Source: Fibrobacteraceae bacterium (GTDB lineage: Bacteria; Fibrobacterota; Fibrobacteria; Fibrobacterales; Fibrobacteraceae). Taken from it: a stretch of 15,096 nt of DNA. Every line of letters starts with the position of its first letter. Position 1 is the stretch's first letter. The DNA is taken from NCBI GenBank assembly GCA_021443045.1, contig JABUUT010000023.1, positions 41,658-56,753 of the forward strand, written 5' to 3'. The notes under the pieces are model-generated. The model did not search any database and was not told the DNA's origin. It saw nothing but the letters and a program-made list of their open reading frames with translations. The position numbers and the translations under genes were made by a program. Shown piece after piece: positions 1 through 8,600 of the stretch.

Positions 1-130
1 CATCGCGATAGGGTCCACACGCTACCTGCACTCTAGGGCAAGTCTTCCGCTACCCCCTCTGCGGGCGCTCAAACGCCGCTCCCGCAACACCCAGGCTATT
101 ATGCCGCGCACGAACTGCTTCCAAACAATT
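1..130. other. GC-rich stretch without a recognised gene
   Basis: This stretch is about 62% GC by hand count over 1-120, far above the operon that follows. It contains short inverted repeats: CCGC 47-50 with GCGG 61-64, GCGGG 61-65 with CCCGC 81-85, and GGCG 64-67 with CGCC 74-77, which are mutually exclusive. A + frame stays open from 2 to 184, but its translation is rich in Arg, Pro and Ser, has no family I recognise, and runs through the composition change, so I do not call it a gene. It may be an intergenic repeat or a flank of the island. Confidence 0.4.
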
Positions 131-240
131 TGCTTTAAGCGTATTTTGGGAATGGAAAAAGTCTATTCAATTATTCTATATTGATTAGGACATTTTTTGA
201 GTATTTTGCTCTTGTTCTCATCTTGAAATAGGGAAATTTC
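131..240 (+). promoter_or_regulatory. AT-rich stretch, probable promoter region of the operon
   Basis: This is a sharply AT-rich segment between two GC-rich blocks, and the only place upstream of the operon where a promoter would be expected. I see no convincing pair of -35 and -10 boxes. TTGATT at 181-186 with TATTTT at 202-207 has a 15-base spacer, which is weak. GAAAT 225-229 can pair with ATTTC 236-240 immediately before the structured segment. The promoter assignment is inference from position and composition only. Confidence 0.3.
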
Positions 241-241
241 A

Positions 242-413
242 GTAACCGGGAACAAGGCGAGGCTCACGCAGCCATTCCGCCATGCGGAGTGGTTCGGTGT
301 ACTTTGCCCGTAGAAGTACGGGATTTTGTGCATTGCCCTTTAATCGTCTGTAGACGGTTCTTTACGGTGTACCGTGAATTTGGGGGCGTGGGTTGCTCGC
401 GTTTATCGGTTAC
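242..413 (+). ncRNA. Candidate structured RNA or structured 5' leader
   Basis: The segment is about 54% GC in an AT-rich locus and shows nested complementarity. GTAACCG 242-248 pairs with CGGTTAC 407-413 and encloses the rest. Inside are GGCG 256-259 with CGCC 278-281 plus GGCT 261-264 with AGCC 270-273 (competing with CCGC 277-280/GCGG 284-287). CCCGTA 307-312 pairs with TACGGG 317-322 around a GAAG loop. GCCC 335-338 pairs with GGGC 384-387, enclosing two hairpins at 342-359 and 361-378. Each of these has a 7-bp stem and a UGUA loop. Both carry a U-G wobble on the + strand that would be an A-C mismatch on the other strand, favouring + transcription. It matches no RNA family I know: not tRNA, RNase P, tmRNA, SRP, or a riboswitch I can recognise. 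It could be a separate RNA or the 5' part of the operon leader. Confidence 0.5.
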
Positions 414-519
414 AGGCATTCCCTAGCCTCAAGATGGTAAACTGCGGTGACCTACGCCCTTTTCTAGTCAAAGAACTGGTCAAACCACTAGTGCAAGAGT
501 GAATACTAGCGAGGTTTGA
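414..519 (+). promoter_or_regulatory. Operon leader with 12-base repeats and competing hairpins
   Basis: Three imperfect 12-base units lie head to tail at 465-476, 477-488 and 489-500, sharing a T-R-GT-x-x-AA core; the first two match at 9 of 12 positions and both contain GTCAAA. Several helices compete here. CTAGT 464-468 can pair with ACTGG 475-479 (one wobble), TGGT 477-480 with ACCA 484-487, and either copy of CTAGT (464-468, 488-492) with ACTAG 505-509, which ends just before the ribosome binding site. AGGC 414-417 also pairs with GCCT 426-429. The arrangement could be a protein operator or translational control; neither is shown. Confidence 0.35.
511..514 (+). promoter_or_regulatory. 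Ribosome binding site GAGG that selects a TTG start
   Basis: GAGG sits 5 bases before TTG at 520, an ideal spacing. The first in-frame ATG codons (553 and 559) have only a GGAAAG at 536-541, 11 bases before the first of them. I therefore prefer the TTG start, with ATG 553 as the alternative, which would shorten the protein by 11 residues. Confidence 0.55.
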
Positions 520-3330
520 TTGAACGCAAAATGGCGGAAAGTTTTTGATACTATGCGCATGGATTGGAATGACCCGATGCGTCCGTTGAAGGAATTGACC
601 TTTGACCAAAACGTTGTTGTATCAGGAACGAAACCGATTCTTTTGTGCATAAAGAACGAATTTTTTGAAATATCTCGTCAATCTTGGCGAAGTCTTTATG
701 TTGTTTTCTTGGCAACTTTTTATGCCCGTGCGGAATATCGTGACACTATTAAATCAGTTGTTTCGTGGAGTTGCCATGAGAATTTTCTTCGTTCTCCGCA
801 AAAGATAGGACATTCTGTTTTTGTTGAAACAAATTTGAGTGCATTGCAAATTTTTAATCATGTTAGGGATGTCCTTGAATTGTGTGATATTCCTTTAGAA
901 AAGGTTTGTATTGCATATTACAACGTAAAGAATGAAAAAGAGTTGAATGTGAATTTCTCTTCGCTAACTGCGGAATTGTCTTTAGATTCAACAATAATAG
1001 AAGCCGCCTCAGCAAGTGAAGATGTAACACAAATGGCAAAGCCCATGGATTTAGATGTTTTCACGCAAACATTGGATTCTATGGAAAGTGTTACGGGAAC
1101 AAAACCGTTGAATTTTCAATTTAAGTATGAATCTCAGACATTATTGCAGTCTGTAAAATCTTGGTCGTCTCTTTACGTTGAAGTTCTATTAAAGCTGATT
1201 GAATGGGTTCCTGGAGCATTAGGCATTCTTTTCCGCAAAGGCTTAATTGTTGAAGGAAGTCTTCAGCTTAGAAATCCTCGTGTGATTGACAGATTGAAAA
1301 ATTTGTATGTAGAAACAAATTTAAACGCAAATCAGTTGTTCTATTATGTAAAAAAAGCAGTAGCATTTTGCGGAATGTCTGAAGATAGCGTGATGGTAGA
1401 ATACATTATCACTGATAAGTCTAAATACGGACAATCCACTTTCTCCGACAATAGCCCAATAGAACTGGAAAAACCTGCTGACGAAAATGAAACTATTGAA
1501 TCTGAAACAGAAAACATTGAGGGTAGAAAACATCGCCAGAAATATCTTTTTAACGGTGTTGCATTGGGCAAGGGGCCTGTGGTTTGGGAGGTTGTTAATT
1601 CATATGTAATTCAGCATCCAGAAATTACTTTTGATGAACTCCAGCAGATATTTCCTGATGATGCTGCAAGACCAGGATTTGCTAAAATGCTTCGACGAGA
1701 AGATGAAGTGTCTCAAGATGATTGGGATGGACGTCGGTTCAATAAGCGAATGATTATTTTGGATGACGGAACAACTGTAGCTGTTTCAACACAGTGGACT
1801 CCTGCGAATTTTGAAAATTTTTGCAAGTACGCAAGAAGGGTGGGGCTCATAATAGACGAACTTGATTCAAGAGAAAATTCGATACCTCAGTTTCAAAAAC
1901 AGAAATCTTCTCAAAACGACATTCTTCTTGCTCCATATAAGAAAATCCTTGCTGAAAAATTTGATAGTGGTTTTAGAATAGGTGATTTCATTTATAGGGG
2001 TCGTTTTAAGCATTTCTATGAGGAAATGAAAGGTTTTCCACTAAATTTAACCGACATGGAGCTAGATAATACCATAGAAATGTGTGGTATGGTTCACGAT
2101 GGTCGTTTGTATGTGATTGAACATTTGCTTGATGAATCCGCGAAAAATAAATTGCTGGAATATATTGAAGAACAATTGAATTTGCATCCTCGCCTTTATT
2201 TGCAAATTCTTTTTGAGCAATTTGCGGATGACTTTCGTGGTACGGCTATAGAAAGCATGGATATCCTAAAAAAGTACTTGCAATCTTTGCCTAATTTTAA
2301 TTACTACATCAACAAGGATTGTCTTTTTAGAGATGAAAGTTATCGTCATGTAGGTAGCCCAAAAGATGAGTTAAAACGCTTACTTGAGGAAGAACATCGT
2401 CCCCTGAGCGATGAAGAAATATTCAAGAAGTTGAATTGGATTCCTCAAGAAAAAATAAAAGTTGCTTTTATGCAGTGCTCCGTTACGCAAGAAATTTTGA
2501 GTAATGGAGATCACTCTCGTTTTATTTTGGAGTCTTTTGATATTGCGGGCGATGAAATTGAGTGGCTGTACGGGTGGATAAAACAGGAATTAGCTAGCTC
2601 AGATTTTATTGGAAGTATGGATGCTGTCAAAGCGTTGAAGAGTAGGTCTTTGGACATTGCCGAAAGAAACAGCGGTTTCAGAGATATTGGCATCCGTAAC
2701 GCAATTGCTGTTTTAATGGACGATGACTTCGATTTTAAAGGGAATTTGATTGTTAAAAAAGGCAAAATTATCAGTAATGAAGCGTTATTTGAAGATTTTT
2801 GCGAAAGCAGAGATGCTTATAGCATAGATGACATTGATGATTTTGCAGCATCATTAGGTATTCCGGCGTTGTATGATGTTATTTATGAAAAATCTTTTCG
2901 GTTGAATGACAAAAGTTTTGTAAAAAAAATTCCATCAATAGATGTTGATGGTGTTGATGCTGCGATTGAAACCTTTTTTCAAGACAAGGAATTCATTCCC
3001 TTGAAAAAAATTGACTTTTGGGGTGCTTTTCCTGTTGTTAATGGAAATTGGAACCATTTTATGTTGGAAAGTTTTTTGTGGAGGTGCAGTAGGAAATTCA
3101 AGCTTGTACACAGTAATTTTTCAAAAACAACTTTTGCAGGGGCTATTATACGCAATGATGTAGCCATGAGTTTTGAGGATGTTCTTGTGCGAGCTCTTTC
3201 AGAAGAAAATTTTGATGCAGAACATGCAAAAAAATTTTTAAAGGAAGAAGGTTATCTTGCTCGTGAAAAATGTTCAAATATTGATTCTTTACTGGAAAAG
3301 TCCCAACAGTTGCGGACATTCAGAAAATAA
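520..3330 (+). CDS. Large protein of unknown function with duplicated N-terminal domain, first gene of the BREX-like operon
   Basis: I cannot name this 936-residue protein. It has no signal peptide or membrane segment that I can see, so it is probably cytoplasmic. Residues 34-135 and 191-297 are two copies of one domain, each beginning V-x-GTKP, continuing with a SWxSLYV block and ending in VETNL plus a C-x-(I/M) helix. Residues 344-446 (starting FNG, containing a DGT-x-V strand and a QWTPANF block) look like a third globular domain, of a type I associate with restriction or nucleic-acid proteins but cannot name. From about 465 to the end there is a long helical region with several segments that read like helix-turn-helix or winged-helix units (for example LSDEEIFKKLNW). 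I see no nuclease, methyltransferase or ATPase motif. The stop is 9 bases before the next ATG, so it is almost certainly co-transcribed with brxP. Possible roles are DNA recognition, regulation or sensing; this is inference from domain style and position. Confidence 0.85.
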   Translation: MNAKWRKVFDTMRMDWNDPMRPLKELTFDQNVVVSGTKPILLCIKNEFFEISRQSWRSLYVVFLATFYARAEYRDTIKSVVSWSCHENFLRSPQKIGHSVFVETNLSALQIFNHVRDVLELCDIPLEKVCIAYYNVKNEKELNVNFSSLTAELSLDSTIIEAASASEDVTQMAKPMDLDVFTQTLDSMESVTGTKPLNFQFKYESQTLLQSVKSWSSLYVEVLLKLIEWVPGALGILFRKGLIVEGSLQLRNPRVIDRLKNLYVETNLNANQLFYYVKKAVAFCGMSEDSVMVEYIITDKSKYGQSTFSDNSPIELEKPADENETIESETENIEGRKHRQKYLFNGVALGKGPVVWEVVNSYVIQHPEITFDELQQIFPDDAARPGFAKMLRREDEVSQDDWDGRRFNKRMIILDDGTTVAVSTQWTPANFENFCKYARRVGLIIDELDSRENSIPQFQKQKSSQNDILLAPYKKILAEKFDSGFRIGDFIYRGRFKHFYEEMKGFPLNLTDMELDNTIEMCGMVHDGRLYVIEHLLDESAKNKLLEYIEEQLNLHPRLYLQILFEQFADDFRGTAIESMDILKKYLQSLPNFNYYINKDCLFRDESYRHVGSPKDELKRLLEEEHRPLSDEEIFKKLNWIPQEKIKVAFMQCSVTQEILSNGDHSRFILESFDIAGDEIEWLYGWIKQELASSDFIGSMDAVKALKSRSLDIAERNSGFRDIGIRNAIAVLMDDDFDFKGNLIVKKGKIISNEALFEDFCESRDAYSIDDIDDFAASLGIPALYDVIYEKSFRLNDKSFVKKIPSIDVDGVDAAIETFFQDKEFIPLKKIDFWGAFPVVNGNWNHFMLESFLWRCSRKFKLVHSNFSKTTFAGAIIRNDVAMSFEDVLVRALSEENFDAEHAKKFLKEEGYLAREKCSNIDSLLEKSQQLRTFRK
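619..1410 (+). repeat. Intragenic domain duplication in the first gene
   Basis: The units at 619-924 and 1090-1410 encode homologous domains of roughly 100-107 residues, separated by a variable acidic and Ser/Thr-rich linker of about 55 residues. Anchors shared by both are GTKP, SWRSLYV/SWSSLYV, FVETNLSA/YVETNLNA and a Cys about 17 residues after the VETNL block. The DNA is clearly diverged, so this is an old duplication and not an assembly artefact. Confidence 0.75.
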
Positions 3331-3339
3331 GGAGATTTG

Positions 3340-5667
3340 ATGTACTCTTATACTTGGGATGAAGAAACTGGCGGATTATTGCTGAATACAACACCATTGG
3401 AATTCAGTAGAGAGCCTCGTCCGGTGTATTATCGGGAATTGGATTTGCTAGGTTTTGATAAGCATTGGAATTATCCCAAAAATGATGTTGCTCCAATTAT
3501 GTGGGCAGAACATACCAAGTATTTCTATCGCGGAAAATTAGTTGCGCAAACAAAGGGTGGTTCTCTTTACCACGCTCCAGAAATTATTTTGCTTGAAGAC
3601 CCCGAACCCAATGGCGGTGAGTTAAAGCCTGTAGATATTGATGCAATGGTAGAAAAAAATCGCGAATTACTAGGCCTTTTGACGCAAGAAACCATCAAGA
3701 AGGTTTATAACACATACCTTAAATACCGCAAAAAAGTTGATGTTTTTTATGTTGCCTTTAGTGGAGGAAAAGATAGTGTTGTAACATTGGATATCGTGCA
3801 AAGAGCCTTGCCGCACAACGAATTTAAAGTACTCTTTGGCGATACGAAAATGGAGTTCCCTGACACCTATAAGACTGTTGATAAGATAGAAAAACTTTGC
3901 AAAGATATGGATGTTGAGTTTTTTCGTGCCACATCTGAATTCGATCCCGATTATACATGGTCAAAATTTGGGCCACCGGCAACTGTGACACGTTGGTGCT
4001 GTAGTGTTCATAAAACATCGCCTCAAATCATTTTTCTGCGGAATTTAACTGGAAAACCGAATTTCACGGGCATGGCTTTTATTGGTGTTCGTGGCGACGA
4101 AAGTGAATCAAGAAGTAAATACGACTATGTAAGTCTTGGCGAAAAGCATAAGGGACAATACAATTGTAATCCGATTTTAGAATGGAATTCTGTTGAGTTA
4201 TTTCTTTATATGTTCCAGGAAGGCTTGATATTTAATGATTGCTATAAAAAAGGACTTTTTAGAGCAGGATGTTTAGTTTGTCCCAATGCTCCTGGTAGAG
4301 ATGAATTTGAAAGAAATGTCCATTATAAAGAACATTCTGAAATTTTAGTACAATCGATTATAAAGTCTTACGGAAAAAATTTAGAAACAGATGCGAAATG
4401 CAAAGAGTTTTTAGGTAATGGTGGATGGAAGGCTCGTAAAAATGGACGTGATTTGGATATTCCTTTGAATTACGAGGAAGTTTCGTTGTCAAGTAAGTCT
4501 TTTGATGTGATAAAAATCAATTCGCCTAGAACTGATTGGAAGGAATGGATTAAAACTATTGGAGTTGTTCAGAACAGTGAATCTCCTTACAAAATAAGTT
4601 TCAGAAATAAAATTCTTGAATTTGAAGTTCTTCAGAACGAATCATCTATTGAGGTCCATTATAATAAGGAACTTGCCAAAAACGAACCTGAATTTGTCAA
4701 GTTGTTGAAGAACGTATTTCGTAAAGCAGCTTGTTGCATTGGTTGTCATGAGTGCGAGGCAGATTGCCGACATGGATGTATCTCAATGAAACAGGGTGTT
4801 ATTTCTATTAGCGAAAACTGTAAACATTGTAGTGAATGTCATAAAGTCGATAAAGGATGCTTGATTTACAAATCCTTAGAACAGCCTAAGGGAGGCCTGA
4901 TTATGGTTGCAAATAAAAGTCTAAATTCTTATTCAACTCATGGACCCAAAAAAGAATGGATTCAACAGTTCTTTAAAGAAAAAAATAATTTCAAGAATAA
5001 GAATGATTTAGGCTCTCAAATGTTCAGTTTTTTCAACCGATTCCTTAGAGATGCCGAATTGATTGACAAGAATGGTTTTAGTAAATTTGCTTCAAAAATT
5101 GACTCTTTGTCTTTAGATAATTTGTCAAGTTGGGCTTTGATATTGACCAATTTAGCATATACACCCCAAGTAAATTGGTATGTAAAAAAAATTAGATTGA
5201 ATGAACATTACACTAAAAGCTATACGGAATCTCTGCTGTCTGCTGATGTCGCAAACACAAGGGCTTGTAACGATATTTGGAGATCATTCTCTCGCTTTGT
5301 GGAACTTCCTTTCAATAAAGTTGGTATGGGAGAGGGCTTCAAAGAGAAGAAATCTCTTGCCTCTATTACACGTACACCATGGGAAGACCCAGACCCACTT
5401 GTAATTCTTTATTCCTTGTACAAGTTTGCGGAAGCGTGCGAGGGGTTTTATCAGTTTACGCTTTCAAGGCTATTGAATCATGAAATAGACAGTGCAGGTG
5501 TCTCGCCGACAGAAATTTTTGGTTTGAATGAAGACGAAATGAAAAAGATTCTTACAGGTCTTTCTGTTAATTATCCGGAGTTTATTTCTGTTTCGTTCAC
5601 TCTTGATCTTGACAACATTAACCTTCGCAGCGACAAGACTTCTGCGGATGTCCTGGAATTAATATAA
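3340..5667 (+). CDS. brxP: BrxP-type PAPS reductase/DndC-like protein with ferredoxin-like and DUF4007-like domains
   Basis: This cytoplasmic protein has 775 residues from ATG 3340 (GGAG at 3331-3334, 5 bases upstream); a TTG directly before it at 3337 is less likely. SGGKDS at residues 141-146 is the ATP-pyrophosphatase loop of the PAPS reductase/adenine nucleotide alpha hydrolase family. RWCCSVHK at 218-225, GVRGDES at 249-255 and C311-x2-C314 are further family-type motifs. A ferredoxin-like segment follows: C466-x2-C469-x2-C472-x3-C476, then C494-x2-C497-x2-C500-x6-C507, suggesting two Fe-S clusters, the second with unusual spacing. Residues about 520-775 resemble DUF4007, a domain I know from neighbours of sulfur-related defence genes. 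BrxP is the signature gene of BREX type 4; DndC, of the same superfamily, activates DNA for phosphorothioation. That this protein thiolates DNA is inference. The stop overlaps the ribosome binding site of brxC. Confidence 0.88.
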   Translation: MYSYTWDEETGGLLLNTTPLEFSREPRPVYYRELDLLGFDKHWNYPKNDVAPIMWAEHTKYFYRGKLVAQTKGGSLYHAPEIILLEDPEPNGGELKPVDIDAMVEKNRELLGLLTQETIKKVYNTYLKYRKKVDVFYVAFSGGKDSVVTLDIVQRALPHNEFKVLFGDTKMEFPDTYKTVDKIEKLCKDMDVEFFRATSEFDPDYTWSKFGPPATVTRWCCSVHKTSPQIIFLRNLTGKPNFTGMAFIGVRGDESESRSKYDYVSLGEKHKGQYNCNPILEWNSVELFLYMFQEGLIFNDCYKKGLFRAGCLVCPNAPGRDEFERNVHYKEHSEILVQSIIKSYGKNLETDAKCKEFLGNGGWKARKNGRDLDIPLNYEEVSLSSKSFDVIKINSPRTDWKEWIKTIGVVQNSESPYKISFRNKILEFEVLQNESSIEVHYNKELAKNEPEFVKLLKNVFRKAACCIGCHECEADCRHGCISMKQGVISISENCKHCSECHKVDKGCLIYKSLEQPKGGLIMVANKSLNSYSTHGPKKEWIQQFFKEKNNFKNKNDLGSQMFSFFNRFLRDAELIDKNGFSKFASKIDSLSLDNLSSWALILTNLAYTPQVNWYVKKIRLNEHYTKSYTESLLSADVANTRACNDIWRSFSRFVELPFNKVGMGEGFKEKKSLASITRTPWEDPDPLVILYSLYKFAEACEGFYQFTLSRLLNHEIDSAGVSPTEIFGLNEDEMKKILTGLSVNYPEFISVSFTLDLDNINLRSDKTSADVLELI

Positions 5668-5677
5668 GGAGTTTGCC

Positions 5678-8600
5678 ATGTCTTTTACAAGTAAATATCA
5701 AGAATACTTTGACATTGACCCGAAATACTTCCCTGTGGTTGATGAAAATGTCATCAAGCAAAATCCTGAAGTGTGGAAAAGTTATTATCCGCACGATACC
5801 TTTAAGAAATTACTCGCTGATGTAGAGGCTGTTCTATCCAGAAATAAAAGACTCTCGATTTGGGTTCAAGGTGCGTATGGCACAGGCAAATCGCATGCTG
5901 TTTTGACATTAAAGAAGTTGCTCGATGCAAGTGAAGATGATGCGAAAGCCTATTTTATTGATTTTGGAATAGATAAGGATTTTCAGAAAAAATTCCTAAA
6001 ACACAAGACCGAAGGAAAAATTCTTACTGTTCACCGTTATGGTTCTTCAAAAATTAAGGGAGATGCTCAACTTGCTTTTGCAATTCAAGAGAGCGTTGAC
6101 AAGGCTCTTAAAGATGCTGGCATCGCAAATAGTGGAGCAGGGGCGTTAAAAGAGGGCGTGTTAAAATGGCTTGAAAACAATGCAAATAAGAACTATTTAA
6201 CACAAATCATTGAAGAAAAAAGCGTCCTCTTTGGTGGTGATTCTATTGATGAAGTCATTCAAAAGTTGCAAACATTGGAAGGTGTCGCACTTTCAGAATT
6301 GATGGACAAACTTTTTCAAGTTGCCGATGAAAGGCAAATTAAAGTTTTCGATATTGATGCGGAAAAACTTTGTCAATGGATAAGAGAAACCATAGAAAAG
6401 AATAACCTCAAGGCAATTGTTTTTATTTGGGATGAATTTACAGAATTTTTCCAAAGCAATATGGGTCACTTGACAGGCTTTCAAAGAATTGTTGAATTGA
6501 GTGCTTCTGTCCCGTTCTGCATGGTTATTGTCACTCATAAGGGCGAAGCCATGTTCGGAGAGAATAACACCGAATGGAAAAAAATTCGCGACCGTTTTGT
6601 TGATCCGATTTGCAACATTGAATTGCCAGAAAATATGGCACTAAAGTTGATCGGTCAGGCTTTGAAGAAAAAATCGGATGAGTCTATTCTAAAAGAATAT
6701 GAGCAATATGTTTTATCTATCGCTGATTCAACAAAGCCAGCTCGTGGTGAACTTGTCAAAAAAATGAAACTGGATGATGATGATCTTGTTAAGGTTCTTC
6801 CGATTCATCCATATTCTGCGATTCTTCTCAAATTTATTTCGTCCGCATTTGAATCAAATCAGCGCAGCATGTTCCAATTCATCAAAGACGGGGCTAATGG
6901 AGCGGACTTTATGGGTTTCCAGTGGTTTATCCGAGAATTTGGCCCAAATGATGACAAAAATGTGTTGACCATTGACCTTTTATGGGATTTCTTCTATGAG
7001 AAAGGCAAAGATGGTCTTTCTCGAGATGTCCGCACTGTTTTGGATAGCTATAACAATGTGTCCAATAAAAAGTTGCACGAAAAAGAACACCGTGTTTTAA
7101 AAACTGCTTTGTTATTACAGGCCATTTCTGAAAGAACTGGAAATACTGTAGAAGCATTACTGCCAACTACTGAAAATATCCGATATAGTTTTAGTGGTGA
7201 CAATGAAATCTCTGGTGTAGAAAATAGTTTGAAAGCCCTAGAAAACGAGAAAATTCTATTCAAGAGGAATATTGGGAATGGAAAAGATGTCTATTCTGCA
7301 ATGAAAAATGCGGTTGATTTAGACGAACTAGAAAAATATAAGAAAGAAGTTGAAAAAATTTCAACTACATCGCAATTGTTGGCTGAAGCGGAATTCACGC
7401 CTGAAATTTTAAATCTGACTTCAGATATGCAGCTGCGTTATGATATTGATATTGCTTGTTTTGAAAATCTTGAAATTACGAAGAATAAAAAGAAAAATAA
7501 GTTTGTTAACGGTGAACTTGGCAATAAAATTCCTTTAATTGTTGCATTTGCCAAAAACAATGCGGAGCAGAATAATGTTACGCAAAAAATACAGTCCTAT
7601 ATGACAGACCCTAGCCTAGAAGGCTTTGTTTTTGTTGACGCTTCTATAACTCCGTTAGGAATGGATGAGTGGAATCAATATGTCGATAACAAAGCTCAAA
7701 TGAAGTGCTTTGCCCAAAAGGACCGTAAGCAGGCTGAACAACATGATAAAAATGCGAAAGGAGTTCTTTCTCAGTGGAAAACTCGTATTTGCACCGGAGA
7801 TTTTTATGTTTATTCGAAATATGACAGAACAGGCTATAGAATAGTAAAAATTGAAAGTCTTCAAACGAAATTGAAGGAAATTGACAAACGGGAATATCCT
7901 GATAGCTTGGAATGTAATTTCAATGTCACAGACCATATGTGGAAAGGCTCTTCTTTTGCTCAAGGTGTTGAAGTCGGTGCAAAAGAAGAAGTCGTAAGCT
8001 CGTTTAGAAGCAGTAATGATGCTACAAAATTAGAGAGGAATCTTGATCGTGCATGGAAAACAGAAGACTATTGGGTAAAAAATCCAACTCTAACTATTTC
8101 CAAAATAAAAATAAAGGTTGATGAATATGTTAAAGAACGGTTCAAGAATGGAGATAGAGTAGCCATTGGCGAAATATACGACTTGCTAGAACAAAAGCCT
8201 TTTGGCTTTATGCCATGCAACTTGACAGCTTTCGTTTTGGGTTTTGTCTTAAAAGAATATGTAGATAAACTTAGCTATAGTGATGATACCGCAAGCGATT
8301 CACTAACTGTTCAGAAACTCAAGGAATGTATTGCTGAATATCTGAAGCATAAGCAAACAGAGAATCCGAAATATAAGCCCAAATATATTGTGCAAATGTC
8401 TGAACAAATGAAGTTGTTTTTTGAAACAACTTCAGTCGCGTTTGGAATTTCTAAAATGTATTTGAATTCTTTGGAAACTGCCAGAGATAGAATTCGCAGT
8501 GAAATAAAAAAACTGCCATTCCCTATAGTTGTGCTAAAGTCGTTACCTGAAAGCAACGCTGCATTGTCGGCAATGATTGACGATTATACGGGCATTGCCA

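Noticed and set aside
2..184. Open + strand frame of about 60 codons at the left edge
   Set aside because: Low-complexity Arg/Pro/Ser-rich translation with no recognisable family; it crosses from GC-rich to AT-rich DNA without any change in coding character, so it is probably chance.
242..413. Known RNA such as tRNA, RNase P RNA, tmRNA, SRP RNA or a common riboswitch
   Set aside because: None of the conserved cores I know (T-loop GGTTCGAATC, the RNase P GAGGAAAGTCC start, the SRP GGAAG region, c-di-GMP or TPP cores) is present. The GGTTCGG near 291 is not in a tRNA-like fold.
403..609. 68-residue minus-strand frame overlapping the leader and the start of the first gene
   Set aside because: It lies over the structured leader and the 5' end of a strongly supported + strand gene; its composition looks like a shadow of these.
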